A stretch of DNA of 64,000 nt from contig CAWHYZ010000022.1 in NCBI GenBank assembly GCA_963833605.1, forward strand, positions 124,001 to 188,000, in the 5' to 3' direction. The stretch's first letter is position 1, and each line of letters starts with the position of its first letter. The position numbers were made by a program, and so were the translations under genes. Source of the DNA: JAFAXD01 sp963833605 (GTDB lineage: Bacteria; Pseudomonadota; Alphaproteobacteria; Rhizobiales; Xanthobacteraceae). A model generated the notes under the pieces. It had not been told where the DNA came from and did no database searches. It worked only from the letters and a program-made list of their open reading frames with translations. Positions 31,436 to 40,129 of this stretch are shown here, piece by piece.

Positions 31436-32755
31436 ATGAGCGAGACGTTCGAAGCTGCATTGACCGGGCGCGTCGTGGCAATGCTCGACGCCTGCACGCG
31501 CTGCGGCAAGTGCGTCGAGGTCTGTCCGATCACCGATCCGGCTGGCGTTGCGGATGAGCCGCGCGCGGTGATCGGAGGCGTCATCGATATTCTGCGCGGC
31601 GAAGAGGGCACCAAAGCCGCGCGCGCGTGGGCGAGCGCATGCGTCGCGAGCGGCGAATGCATCAAGGCTTGCGACTACGGCGTCAACCCGCGTTTCCTCC
31701 TCGCCATGACCCGGGTCGCAATGGCGCGCAAGGACGACTTGGCGGTGCGGCGGCGCAAGGGCGTCGAAGGCTTTCGGCGCGTCGCGCGCGACGTGACCCA
31801 CCTCTCACGGCTGCAGCTCGAGGACGAGTTGCTGGAACGGCTCGGTCAGCGCACCGGCCCGGATTGCGATGAGGACGCGGGCCCGCGCGAGCGGCCCGAC
31901 TTCGTGTTCTACACCGGCTGCAACGTGCTCAAGACACCGCATGTCGCGCTGCTCGCGCTCGACGTGATGGATGCGCTCGGCATCACCTATCAGGTCTTGG
32001 GCGGGCCGACCCATTGCTGCGGGGTGCAGCAATTGCGCGCCGGCGATACGCAGACGCTGGGCCGGGTCGCGGAGACGACGCTCGACAAGCTCGCCGCCAG
32101 CAAAACCGGCCAGGTGCTGGCCTGGTGTCCGAGCTGTCACGTGCAGTTCTCGGAGGTCACGCTTCCAACCATCGAACGCGCGCGCGGCACGCGGCCGTTC
32201 GAAATGACGCCGTTCATGCGCTTTCTGGGCGGGAAACTCGACGAGCTGCGGCCGCTGCTGCGCGAGCCCGTTCCCATGCGGGTGGCGCTGCATCGGCATC
32301 CGGGCGTCGACGGTGTGATGCAGGCGGCGGAACGCATTTTGCGGGCGGTGCCGGGCCTTGAGATTGTCGAGCTTGGAATTCCCGCGGTCGGCCTGATGAG
32401 CAATGCGCTGGCGACGCTGCCGGCCTACAAGCGCGATCTCTACCGCCGCGAACTCGACGCCGCGCAGGCCACTGGCATCGATGCGCTTGTTGCGGTCTAT
32501 CACGCCGATCATCGCGAGCTGTGCGCACACGAGCGCGAATACTCGTTCCGGGTGATGAATGTGCTCGAGCTGGTCGGCCAGAGCATGGGAATTGCGCGCG
32601 ACGATCACTACAAGCGGCTCAAACTGATGCAGGACGTCGATGCAATCGCGGCCGACTGTGCGGATCTCGCCGCCAAGCACCAGCTCGCGCCGGAAACGAC
32701 GCGCCTGGTTATTCAGGCAATGCTGGCGGATCAGCCGGTGCCGCTGCGCAGCTAG
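31436..32755 (+). CDS. (Fe-S)-binding heterodisulfide-reductase/glycolate-oxidase-like protein with CCG domains
   Basis: A 439-residue soluble iron-sulfur protein. The N-terminus has one complete 4Fe-4S motif (CTRCGKCVEVCP) and a second, unusual Cys set (CVASGECIKACD). The two C-terminal CCG-type blocks include HCCGVQQL and WCPSCHVQF. This is the GlpC/LutA/HdrB-like architecture, electron carriers that team with FAD oxidases or membrane quinone reductases. No flavoprotein partner is adjacent. The ATG at 31436 is preferred; an in-frame TTG at 31424 is an alternative. Gene order (enolase superfamily, RidA, Fe-S protein) suggests oxidation of a hydroxy- or amino-acid-derived compound; this is inference. 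Confidence 0.8.
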   Translation: MSETFEAALTGRVVAMLDACTRCGKCVEVCPITDPAGVADEPRAVIGGVIDILRGEEGTKAARAWASACVASGECIKACDYGVNPRFLLAMTRVAMARKDDLAVRRRKGVEGFRRVARDVTHLSRLQLEDELLERLGQRTGPDCDEDAGPRERPDFVFYTGCNVLKTPHVALLALDVMDALGITYQVLGGPTHCCGVQQLRAGDTQTLGRVAETTLDKLAASKTGQVLAWCPSCHVQFSEVTLPTIERARGTRPFEMTPFMRFLGGKLDELRPLLREPVPMRVALHRHPGVDGVMQAAERILRAVPGLEIVELGIPAVGLMSNALATLPAYKRDLYRRELDAAQATGIDALVAVYHADHRELCAHEREYSFRVMNVLELVGQSMGIARDDHYKRLKLMQDVDAIAADCADLAAKHQLAPETTRLVIQAMLADQPVPLRS

Positions 32756-32836
32756 GATGGGTTGACGCCCCGGCTTGGGGCGGAAACCCATCATCAGCAT
32801 TGGTGTGAAGGCTGGCCCGCGACCCATCCTTCAAAT

Positions 32837-33622
32837 TTATGCCGTCTCCGCCACGAACCGGTTGCGCAGCGTGCCGATGCCGGTGATCTCCACTTCCACC
32901 ACGTCGCCTGCCTTCAGGTTTGGCGAGGACCCGTCGGTGCCCATCCACATCACATCGCCTGGGTAGAGCGTGAAGTAGCGCGTCATCACGCTGATATAGT
33001 GCGCAATGCCGAACAGCATGTCGTTGGTGCGAAAGCTGGTGCGCACCTCGCCGTTGAGCCACACGTTGGTATGCATCGCGTCGAGCTCGACCTCGGTCTC
33101 GATCCACGGCCCCATGGGCTTGAACGTGTCGGCGTTTTTCGCGCGCCACAGCCCCCGGTCCTCGCGCTGCCAGCTGCGCTCGCTCACGTCATTGCCGATG
33201 GTGTAACCAAACACGCATGAGAGCGCGTCCTTCTCACTCAGGTGCTTGGCTTTCTTGCCGATCACCACGACGAGTTCGCCCTCGTATTGCACCTGCTCCG
33301 TCGCGTCGCGCGGGATCACCACATCCTCATCGTGGGCGATGAGCGCGTTCTGTGCGCGGTAACCGATCTCGGCCCGGGTCGGAATATCGGGCACCGTGCC
33401 GCGCCGGTCGGCGGCTTCCTTCAGGTGGCGGACGTAGTTGAGGCCGGCACAGTAGAACGTGCGCGGCATCAGCGGCAGCTCGACCTTGACGTTCGCCAGC
33501 GCGTGGGTACAGCCGGTGCGCTCCCATGCGCGGAACGGCTCGCCGCGGGTCTCGACGATACGGTCACCTTCAACGATGCCCCAGGATGTGTGCCCGGCGG
33601 CGGTGAATTTGATCCAGCGCAT
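32837..33622 (-). CDS. Fumarylacetoacetate hydrolase family protein
   Basis: A 261-residue FAH-family enzyme: N-terminal MRWIKFTAAGHTSWGIVEGD, then YCAGLNYVRHLKEA, the metal-binding EGELVVVIGKKAK (Glu ligands), GYTIGNDVSER, FKPMGPWIET and GDVMWMGT. The family cleaves C-C bonds of oxo-acids or isomerises/decarboxylates meta-cleavage products. The ATG at 33622 follows a GGGGG stretch; longer open frames reach into REP element B and are not used. Last gene of the minus-strand cluster running from the thiolase, which makes it a likely late-step hydrolase of that pathway. Confidence 0.88.
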   Translation of the reverse strand: MRWIKFTAAGHTSWGIVEGDRIVETRGEPFRAWERTGCTHALANVKVELPLMPRTFYCAGLNYVRHLKEAADRRGTVPDIPTRAEIGYRAQNALIAHDEDVVIPRDATEQVQYEGELVVVIGKKAKHLSEKDALSCVFGYTIGNDVSERSWQREDRGLWRAKNADTFKPMGPWIETEVELDAMHTNVWLNGEVRTSFRTNDMLFGIAHYISVMTRYFTLYPGDVMWMGTDGSSPNLKAGDVVEVEITGIGTLRNRFVAETA

Positions 33623-33633
33623 GGAACCCCCGT

Positions 33634-33707
33634 GTAGCCCGGATGGAGCGAAGCGCAATCCGGGATGCGACGCCGTCCCGCATTTCGCTGCGCTCCATGC
33701 GGGCTAC
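33634..33707. repeat. REP-like palindromic pair (element B) with compensatory changes
   Basis: Second copy of the GTAGCCCGGATGGAGCG repeat, between the NtaA-type gene and the FAH gene. The left arm folds as CCCGGAT / ATCCGGG, the right arm as CCCGCAT / ATGCGGG. The G-to-C change on one side of the right-arm stem is matched by a C-to-G change on the other, keeping the pairing. This supports selection on, or copying of, the individual hairpins rather than on the whole inverted repeat. Confidence 0.75.
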
Positions 33708-33714
33708 GAGAAAT

Positions 33715-35088
33715 TTACACCACCGCCGCCGCTGCGGGCGCGCGCTGCCACGCACCGATCTTGGGGCGCGGCAGGCCGAGATTCTCGCGCAATGTCGCGC
33801 CCGTGTAGTCCAGGTGGTAAAGCCCGCGCCGCTGCAATTCCGGGATCACGTAGCGCACGAAATCGGCGTATCCACCGGGAACATGGGTCGCCGCCACCAC
33901 GAAGCCATCGCAGGTGTGCTCGACGAACATGCGCTCCAGTTGGTCGGCGACCTCTTTCGGGTCACCGACAATCGCGCCATGGGTCTGGCCGCGATTGTTG
34001 TGACGCAGGAAATCGCGCACGGTCGGGTTGGATTTGCCGCTCATGGTAATGACCTGATCGCGGATGGTCAGCATGCCCTGGAAGCTCGCGAGTTCCTCGG
34101 TGGTGAGCGGCTCATCCATGCCCTTGGTGGCGAAATCGAAGTTGAGGCCTTCTGACAGGAGCGACAGCGCATCGATCTCGAGCGGCAGCCGATCGAGCAA
34201 TGCCTTCTTGTCCTCGGCTTCCGTCTTGCTGGCGCCGACCACGGTAGTGATGCCGGCGCAGATGAACACCTGATCGGGATCGCGGCCAGCATGCGCCGCC
34301 TCCTCCTTAATGCCCGCGTAGGTGCGTTTGGCGAACTCGAAATTGGCGGTGCCGCCGGAGAAGATCACCTCGCCCCAGCGACCGGCGAAGCGCTTGCCGC
34401 GCCCGCTCTGGCCGGCCTGGATGAGGACCGGATGACCTTGCGGCGAGCGCGGCACCGTGAACGGTCCGCGCGAGCGGAAGAACTTTCCCTTGTGGTCGAG
34501 CCGACGCACTTTCTTCGGATCCGCGAAGCGGCCGCTCTTTTTGTCGATGATCAGCGCGTCATCGTCCCAGGAATCCCAATGGCCGAGCACGACCTCCATG
34601 AATTCGTCCGCGCGGTCGTAGCGCAGATCATGGGGCAAATGCTCCTCGCGCCCGACATTGTGCGCCTCGCCGTCGTTCACCGAAGTCACCACGTTCCAGG
34701 CCGCGCGGCCCCCGCTCATCAGGTCGAGGGTCGCGAACAGGCGCGCCACGTGGAACGGCTCGTAATAGGTGGTGGAGCAGGTGGCGGCGAGACCGAGGCG
34801 TTCCGTCGCCATGCCCATGGTCATCAGCACCACCACCGGATCCATCTTCACGCAGCGGATGCCGTACTCGACCGTGTGGGCGTGGTCGTTGCCGTAGCGG
34901 TCCGGCATCGCCAGGCGATCGTCGAAGAAGGCGAGGTGGAATTTTCCGGCTTCCAGGATGCGGCCGATCTCGCGGTAGAAATCCGCTGATTGCGAGTCGG
35001 TGCGCGATTCCGGATGGCGCCAGGAAAACGGCAGGTTGGTGCAGTTCTGCGCCTGCAGGAATCCGACCATGACCATTTGCCGTGCCAT
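33715..35088 (-). CDS. NtaA/SnaA/DszA family FMN-dependent monooxygenase
   Basis: A 457-residue LLM monooxygenase of the nitrilotriacetate/pristinamycin/dibenzothiophene-sulfone group: the long insert-bearing form with FFDDRLAMPD near the start, the ATCSTTYYEPFHVARLFATLDLMSGGRAAWNVVTS core (about 105-140), DRADEFMEVVLGHWDSW and a SPQGHPVLIQAGQS flavin-binding segment. It needs FMNH2 from a partner reductase, which is not in the window. GGGAGG 6 bases before the ATG. It lies 32 bp after the Ldh-type gene in the same operon. Substrate unknown; possibly an N- or S-containing organic acid. Confidence 0.9.
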   Translation of the reverse strand: MARQMVMVGFLQAQNCTNLPFSWRHPESRTDSQSADFYREIGRILEAGKFHLAFFDDRLAMPDRYGNDHAHTVEYGIRCVKMDPVVVLMTMGMATERLGLAATCSTTYYEPFHVARLFATLDLMSGGRAAWNVVTSVNDGEAHNVGREEHLPHDLRYDRADEFMEVVLGHWDSWDDDALIIDKKSGRFADPKKVRRLDHKGKFFRSRGPFTVPRSPQGHPVLIQAGQSGRGKRFAGRWGEVIFSGGTANFEFAKRTYAGIKEEAAHAGRDPDQVFICAGITTVVGASKTEAEDKKALLDRLPLEIDALSLLSEGLNFDFATKGMDEPLTTEELASFQGMLTIRDQVITMSGKSNPTVRDFLRHNNRGQTHGAIVGDPKEVADQLERMFVEHTCDGFVVAATHVPGGYADFVRYVIPELQRRGLYHLDYTGATLRENLGLPRPKIGAWQRAPAAAAVV

Positions 35089-35120
35089 GTCCGCCTCCCC
35101 CTTGCGTGACTATCACATCA

Positions 35121-36170
35121 TCAATCGAACGCGACGTTGGTCAGCTTCAATTCGGCAGCCAGCGCGCGCAGTTCTTTCCAGGTCGCGTCTTCGATCTCGA
35201 TTCCGTTCCGGCGGCGCTCCTGCTCGCGCAGGTATTCGACCTCGCCCGGATAGAACACGCCGGTCGAACCTTCGGACAGCGGCGTTTCCTTCAGATAGTG
35301 CGCGAATTTGGCCACCTCCTGCTTGAACTCTTCGAGTGGCCGGAATGCATCGACCTTGAATACCGCGAGGAAGCAGCCGTCGTTGTGGCGGCCGCTCGGC
35401 TCGACCCCGAAGCCGAGCCCCGTGAGAAGCCCGCACAGGATCTCGACAATCACAGCGAGGCCGCTGCCCTTATAGCCTTCGGTGCCGCCGAGCGGCAGCA
35501 GCGCGCCGCCCGGACGGAAGCGCGCCGGATCGGTTGTCTGCTTGCCGTCGCGATCGACGATCCAGCCAACCGGGATCTGCTCGCCGCGCGCTTTCGCCAG
35601 CATGAGCTTGCCGACCGCAACTGCCGAAGTCGCCATGTCGAGACAGAGCGGACCGGGCAGGTCGGATGGCACCGCGATCGCAATCGGATTGGTACCGAGC
35701 CGCGCCTCGCGGCCGCCGAACGGCGCCACCGCCTTGGGCGAGCGGCCGGAATCGGCGGTCGCTAATCCGATCATACCGGCCTGCGCGGCCATCAGCGGAT
35801 AGGCGCCGAGCCGGCCCACATGGCTCTGGCGAAAAACCGTCGTTGCCGCGACGTTCGTGACCTTGGCTTTTTCGATCGTGAGCCGCATCGCCCGTTCATT
35901 CACCACGAAGCCGAACCCCCAATGACCATCGATGACCGTGGTGGTGGGCGATTCCTGGACGATCTTGAACGGCGCGCCCGGCACGATATGGCCGACCTTG
36001 ATGCGGTCGATGTAACTCGGGATTTGAATGACCCCGTGGAAGTCGTGGCCCGCCAGATTGGCGGCAACGCAGCCGCGGGCAACGATGTCGGCCTCCTCGC
36101 GCGACGCGCCGGCGCCGACCAGCAGCGCCGCGCTGACTTTCTGCAGACGGTCGGCAGGTATTTTGGGCAT
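35121..36170 (-). CDS. Ldh family (malate/L-lactate dehydrogenase type) oxidoreductase
   Basis: A 349-residue NAD(P)-dependent 2-hydroxyacid dehydrogenase of the Ldh_2 family, distinct from the Rossmann malate dehydrogenases. Visible signatures: HDFHGVIQIPSYIDRI (about 42-57), TTVFRQSHVGRLGAYPL with the conserved His, APFGGREARLGTNPIAIAVP and GYKGSGLAVIVEILCGLLTG. The family reduces or oxidises 2-oxo/2-hydroxy acids such as malate, sulfolactate or ureidoglycolate. Operon position between DUF35 and the NtaA-type monooxygenase suggests it handles a hydroxy- or oxo-acid intermediate. Confidence 0.9.
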   Translation of the reverse strand: MPKIPADRLQKVSAALLVGAGASREEADIVARGCVAANLAGHDFHGVIQIPSYIDRIKVGHIVPGAPFKIVQESPTTTVIDGHWGFGFVVNERAMRLTIEKAKVTNVAATTVFRQSHVGRLGAYPLMAAQAGMIGLATADSGRSPKAVAPFGGREARLGTNPIAIAVPSDLPGPLCLDMATSAVAVGKLMLAKARGEQIPVGWIVDRDGKQTTDPARFRPGGALLPLGGTEGYKGSGLAVIVEILCGLLTGLGFGVEPSGRHNDGCFLAVFKVDAFRPLEEFKQEVAKFAHYLKETPLSEGSTGVFYPGEVEYLREQERRRNGIEIEDATWKELRALAAELKLTNVAFD

Positions 36171-36198
36171 GACGCGCGTCCTGCGTTTGCGAAGGCGC

Positions 36199-36639
36199 TC
36201 AACCTTTGGCTTCGCGGTCTGGTTCGAACATCAACAAGTGCGCGCCGTTCGGCAGCGGCGCCCAGAACGGCTTGACCTTGAGTCCGATGTGCATTTCGTC
36301 GGGCGCGCAATGCACGATGTTGGCCAGGACATTGACACCGACATCGAGTGTCACGGTGGCAATGAAGAACGGCTCGTGGCCCTGGAACGGCTCGCGCGCG
36401 CGCCTCGCGATCGTATAGGTGAAGATCTCGCCTTTGCCGGACACTTCGCGCCACTCGAGATCCGGGCGGCCGGTGAAGATACTGGTGGCGCGCGGAAAGA
36501 ATTGATACTTGCCGCTCTTGCGGTCGTACTGGATGAGCAGTTTTTTCTCGCGGGTCGCGTCCCAGTACGGCTTGGAGAAGCTGCGCGGCTTGGGCGCCTC
36601 GCGCTTGACGGCCAGCGTATCGTTCAATGGTGCGCTCAT
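36199..36639 (-). CDS. OB-fold protein of the DUF35 (Zn-ribbon/OB) family, Zn ribbon degenerate
   Basis: A 146-residue partner protein of thiolases. Family members normally begin with a rubredoxin-like zinc ribbon (CxxCG ... ) before the OB-fold. Here that place reads LLIQYDRKSGKYQFFPR, so the cysteines are gone while the following FFPR and OB-fold (GEIFTYTIARRAREPF, VKPFWAPL) remain. Starts 7 bp after the thiolase stop, indicating tight coupling. In known systems DUF35 proteins assist acyl-CoA thiolase/aldolase complexes. Confidence 0.85.
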   Translation of the reverse strand: MSAPLNDTLAVKREAPKPRSFSKPYWDATREKKLLIQYDRKSGKYQFFPRATSIFTGRPDLEWREVSGKGEIFTYTIARRAREPFQGHEPFFIATVTLDVGVNVLANIVHCAPDEMHIGLKVKPFWAPLPNGAHLLMFEPDREAKG

Positions 36640-36646
36640 CTCTGCC

Positions 36647-37819
36647 TCACGCGTCCGGGGTCAGGACCATGACCACGCTGGTGCCCCAGTTGCGGCCATA
36701 CGGAATGCCGCCGATCCCGGTGACAACTGCATTCTTGGTATTGCTGACCTGCCGCTTCCCGCCCTCTCTGAACAGTTGACGGACCGCCTCCACCAGGTTG
36801 GTGCCGCCACCGGCGAGTCCGGCCTGGCCCGCCGAGATCTGTCCGCCACCGGTGTTGAGCGGCAAGTTGCCGGTATGGGTGAAGTCGTTTTCCCGGATGA
36901 ATTCGCAGCCTTGCCCGCGCTTGCAAAAGCCGAGCATTTCCAGCTGCATCATGATGGCAATGATGAAATCGTCATAGGGGTGGAACGAGGCTACATCGCG
37001 GGGAGAAATTCCGGCCATCGCAAGGGCGCGCTTGCCGGCGACGGAGTGGCCGCTTTCGGTCACGTCGACGATGTTCTCGGCGGCGCGAAAATTGGTGCGC
37101 TCGCCATAGCCGATCGGCACCACGAATTTGTTGAGCCCCTTCCGCTTCGCGCGCGTACGCGTCGTCACCAGGAGGCCGCTGCCACCGTCGCACACCATCA
37201 CGCTGTCCAGAAGCCGGATCGGATCGGCGATCATGCGCGAGTTGAGATAGTCCTCGACGGTGATCGGCTTGCGCAGCTTCTCGCAGGCGTTGTCGTTGAG
37301 CAGCGCGTGCTGGCGTTGCGTTACCGCGAGCTTGCCCAGCGCCTTGTAGTCGAGCCCGAACTGATGTTCGTAGCGCTTGCTCAGGAGCCCGAACGCGGCC
37401 GGCGGGCCGAGATAGCCGAGCGGCGCCGCCCATTCGCCGTGAAACGAGCGCTGGCGGCTGTTGTTCTCGGCCACCTGGGTGTCGGCATAGAGACAGAACA
37501 CCGTGGTTGCGAGCCCGGCGTCGAGCGCCGCCGCGGCACGCGCCAGCGCACCGGTTGGCGATGAACCGCCGATGTCGACGGTCTGAGAAAAATCGAGCTC
37601 GAGCCCGAGTTGATCGGCCGTCGTCTGCGACCAGAACGCGTTGCTGGCGCCGGTCATCGACGAGGACAGGATCAAGCCGTCGATCTCGCTCTTCTCGAAG
37701 CCGGTCCGGTCGAGCAGTTTTGCCAGAATTTCCGCCCCGATTTCCCAGATGTCGCGATCGCTCTTTTCGACGATCTTGGTTTCCGCGTAGCCGACGACGG
37801 CGGCGTCACGCAAAGCCAT
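36647..37819 (-). CDS. Thiolase family protein (SCP2/acetyl-CoA acetyltransferase-like)
   Basis: A 390-residue thiolase of the SCP-x/DitF-like type, common next to DUF35 genes: MALRDAAVVGYAETKI, SSSMTGASNAF, a VDIGGSSPTGAL segment (about 85-97), VMVCDGGSGLLV and the C-terminal GNLPLNTGGGQISAGQ and TGIGG blocks. The usual active-site Cys position near residue 90 reads GGSSP, so non-classical (carrier or aldolase-type) function is possible. The start is ATG 37819 with GGAG about 9 bases upstream; the longer open frame above it overlaps the divergent acyl-CoA synthetase and is rejected. First gene of a five-gene minus-strand operon. Confidence 0.87.
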   Translation of the reverse strand: MALRDAAVVGYAETKIVEKSDRDIWEIGAEILAKLLDRTGFEKSEIDGLILSSSMTGASNAFWSQTTADQLGLELDFSQTVDIGGSSPTGALARAAAALDAGLATTVFCLYADTQVAENNSRQRSFHGEWAAPLGYLGPPAAFGLLSKRYEHQFGLDYKALGKLAVTQRQHALLNDNACEKLRKPITVEDYLNSRMIADPIRLLDSVMVCDGGSGLLVTTRTRAKRKGLNKFVVPIGYGERTNFRAAENIVDVTESGHSVAGKRALAMAGISPRDVASFHPYDDFIIAIMMQLEMLGFCKRGQGCEFIRENDFTHTGNLPLNTGGGQISAGQAGLAGGGTNLVEAVRQLFREGGKRQVSNTKNAVVTGIGGIPYGRNWGTSVVMVLTPDA

Positions 37820-37921
37820 ATTTGTGCTCTCCTGCTTTCCCGCCCTCGACTTGCTGCCGACCGGCGCGCCCGATATAGAGCACTTGCAACGGCTTATCAC
37901 AACAGATCGGGACAATCGGAA

Positions 37922-40045
37922 ATGCATAGCGGAGCGAGCGGCGCTGCCGCGGTGGGGCGGCTGATGCGGCCGCGCTCGGTCGCGATTATCGGCATTTCGA
38001 GCAAGGCGGGTTCGGCCGGGCAGACCGTGCTGGAAAACCTCAAGGTCAACAACTACGCGGGCGACGTGCATCTCGTCGGACGGGCAGCGGAAATCGACGG
38101 CCGTCCAGTGCGCCAAAGCGTCGACGAACTCCCCGAAGGCGTCGACCTCGCGATCTTCACCCTGCCGGCCGCCGGCGTGAAGGAGGCGCTCGCCGGTTGC
38201 GTGCGCCGCAAGGTGCGGGCGGCGGTGATCTTCTCCTCGGGCTTCGCCGAAGTCAGCGAGGATCTGCGCCCGGCGCAGGACGAGCTCGCCGCAATGGCAC
38301 GCGCTGGCGATGTGGCGGTGCTCGGCCCCAATTGCCTCGGCTACACCAACTATGTCGATGGCTTCACCGCCGGGTTCGCCCACGCGGCAGTAGTGCCGCG
38401 CGTCGCAAGCGAGCGCGATCCGGCGCTGGCGGTGATCTCGCAGAGCGGCGGTTTCATGGGCCATCTGCGCCAGGCGTTCGAAGGCCGCGATCTGCCAACG
38501 TCCTACACGATCTCGCCCGGCAACGAGGCCGGCCTCGATCTAGTGGACTTCGTCGAGTACCTCACCGATGACCGCGCCACCCGCGCGATCGTGATCTATG
38601 TCGAGCATATCCGCCGGCCGGCCGCATTCCTGGCCGCTGCCGAGCGCGCGCGGCGCGCAGGCAAACCGATCATCATGATGCATCCCGGGCGCGGCACGCG
38701 CGCCAAGGAGGCGGCGCGTTCCCATACTGGCGCGCTTGCCGGCGATTACGAGGTGATGCGAACGCTCGTCTCGCATGCGGGCATCGCCATGGTCGATACG
38801 CTCGACGAGCTTGCTGATGCGTCCGAGATCCTCGCGCGCTTTCCGGTGCCGCCCAGCAAGGGCCCCGGCATCCTCACCTTTTCGGGCGCGTTCTGTGCGA
38901 TCGCCCACGATTTCTGCGAGTTGATCGGTTTCGAGGTGCCGCCGCTCTCGCCGCAGAGCGTCGAGACCATGCGCAAGCACCTGCCGCCGTTCGTGCACCC
39001 GGGCAATCCGCTCGATCTCACGACCCAGCCGATCTGGCAGCCGGAGCTCGTCGGTATTGGGGCGAAGACGCTGCTCGACGATCCGGCGATCGGCAGCCTC
39101 GTGATCTCGATCACGGTCGGCGGACCGGCGCAGTCGGTCCTCTACATCAAGGGCCTGATCAAGGCGCTCGAGGGCAACAAGAAGCCGGTAGTGTTTTCGA
39201 TCCTGGGCGACCGCTCGCCGCTCGCGCCCGAATTCCTTGAGCTTGCGCGCGAGCACCGCATCATCCTGTCGCGCTCCTCGGAGCGCAGCCTGCGCGCCAT
39301 GGCGCAGGTGACGGCCTATGGCAGGCATCTCGCAATCGCGCGAGCGCACGAGCCGGCAAAGCCGTTCGCCGGTCTGCCGCCGCTCGGCCACGGTCCGCAG
39401 CCCGAATGGCTCGGCAAGAAGGTGCTGGCGGCGGCGGGTATCGTGATTCCGGCGGGCGCGCTCGCGCGTTCGGTTGATGAAGCCGTCGAGACCGCGCGGC
39501 GCATCGGCTATCCGGTCGTCCTGAAGGCGCAGGCCGCGACCCTGATGCACAAGACCGAAGCCGGCGGCGTACTGCTCAACATCGCCGACGAGGCGGCGCT
39601 GCGGCGCGGTTGGCAAACCATGACCGACAATGTCGCTCGCGCGGCGCCCGGCGTGAAGCTCGACGGGATGCTGGTCGAGCGCATGTCGCCGCGCGGGCTC
39701 GAGCTCGTGGTCGGCGCCAAGCGCGATCCGGAGTGGGGCCCGGTCGTGCTGGTCGGTCTCGGCGGCATCTTCATCGAAGCGCTCGGCGACGTGCGCCTGC
39801 TGCCGCCCGATCTCGCCGAAAGTGCGATTGTCGATGAACTCAACAAGTTGCAGGGCGCCAAACTGCTGCGCGGCTTCCGCGGTGCGCCGCCGGTCGATGT
39901 CGAAGCGGTGGCACGTACCGCCGCGCTGATCGGGCGGTTGATGCAGACGATGCCGGAGATCATGGAGATCGACATCAATCCGCTGGTGGCCCACGCCAAG
40001 GGCGACGGCGTCACTGCGCTCGATGCGCTGATCGTGACGAAGTGA
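37922..40045 (+). CDS. Acetate--CoA ligase (ADP-forming) family protein
   Basis: A 707-residue fused acyl-CoA synthetase. N-terminal CoA-binding Rossmann domain (MRPRSVAIIGISSKAGSAG), succinyl-CoA-ligase-like flavodoxin domains (ISQSGGFMGHL; SHTGALAGD with the phosphorylatable His), and a C-terminal ATP-grasp domain (YPVVLKAQAATLMHKTEAGGV, GLGGIFIEAL, EIDINPL). The family makes acyl-CoA from acid, CoA and ATP giving ADP, or runs in reverse. It is divergent from the thiolase operon across 102 bp, which suggests it activates the acid that the operon degrades. Confidence 0.9.
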   Translation: MHSGASGAAAVGRLMRPRSVAIIGISSKAGSAGQTVLENLKVNNYAGDVHLVGRAAEIDGRPVRQSVDELPEGVDLAIFTLPAAGVKEALAGCVRRKVRAAVIFSSGFAEVSEDLRPAQDELAAMARAGDVAVLGPNCLGYTNYVDGFTAGFAHAAVVPRVASERDPALAVISQSGGFMGHLRQAFEGRDLPTSYTISPGNEAGLDLVDFVEYLTDDRATRAIVIYVEHIRRPAAFLAAAERARRAGKPIIMMHPGRGTRAKEAARSHTGALAGDYEVMRTLVSHAGIAMVDTLDELADASEILARFPVPPSKGPGILTFSGAFCAIAHDFCELIGFEVPPLSPQSVETMRKHLPPFVHPGNPLDLTTQPIWQPELVGIGAKTLLDDPAIGSLVISITVGGPAQSVLYIKGLIKALEGNKKPVVFSILGDRSPLAPEFLELAREHRIILSRSSERSLRAMAQVTAYGRHLAIARAHEPAKPFAGLPPLGHGPQPEWLGKKVLAAAGIVIPAGALARSVDEAVETARRIGYPVVLKAQAATLMHKTEAGGVLLNIADEAALRRGWQTMTDNVARAAPGVKLDGMLVERMSPRGLELVVGAKRDPEWGPVVLVGLGGIFIEALGDVRLLPPDLAESAIVDELNKLQGAKLLRGFRGAPPVDVEAVARTAALIGRLMQTMPEIMEIDINPLVAHAKGDGVTALDALIVTK

Positions 40046-40069
40046 CGCAACAAGGCACACCGCTACCTA

Positions 40070-40093
40070 CCTCTACCCGCAAGCGGGGAGAGG
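40070..40093. terminator. Hairpin between convergent genes (bidirectional terminator candidate)
   Basis: CCTCTACCCGC and GCGGGGAGAGG pair over 11 bp with one mismatch around AA. It sits 25 bp after the acyl-CoA synthetase stop and 37 bp before the stop of the convergent SDR gene. There is no U-run. It also resembles a common alphaproteobacterial 'CTCTCCCCGC...' dispersed repeat. Confidence 0.5.
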
Positions 40094-40129
40094 TGGAGCG
40101 TGGGACTCGACTCTGCGTTACCGCACAAC

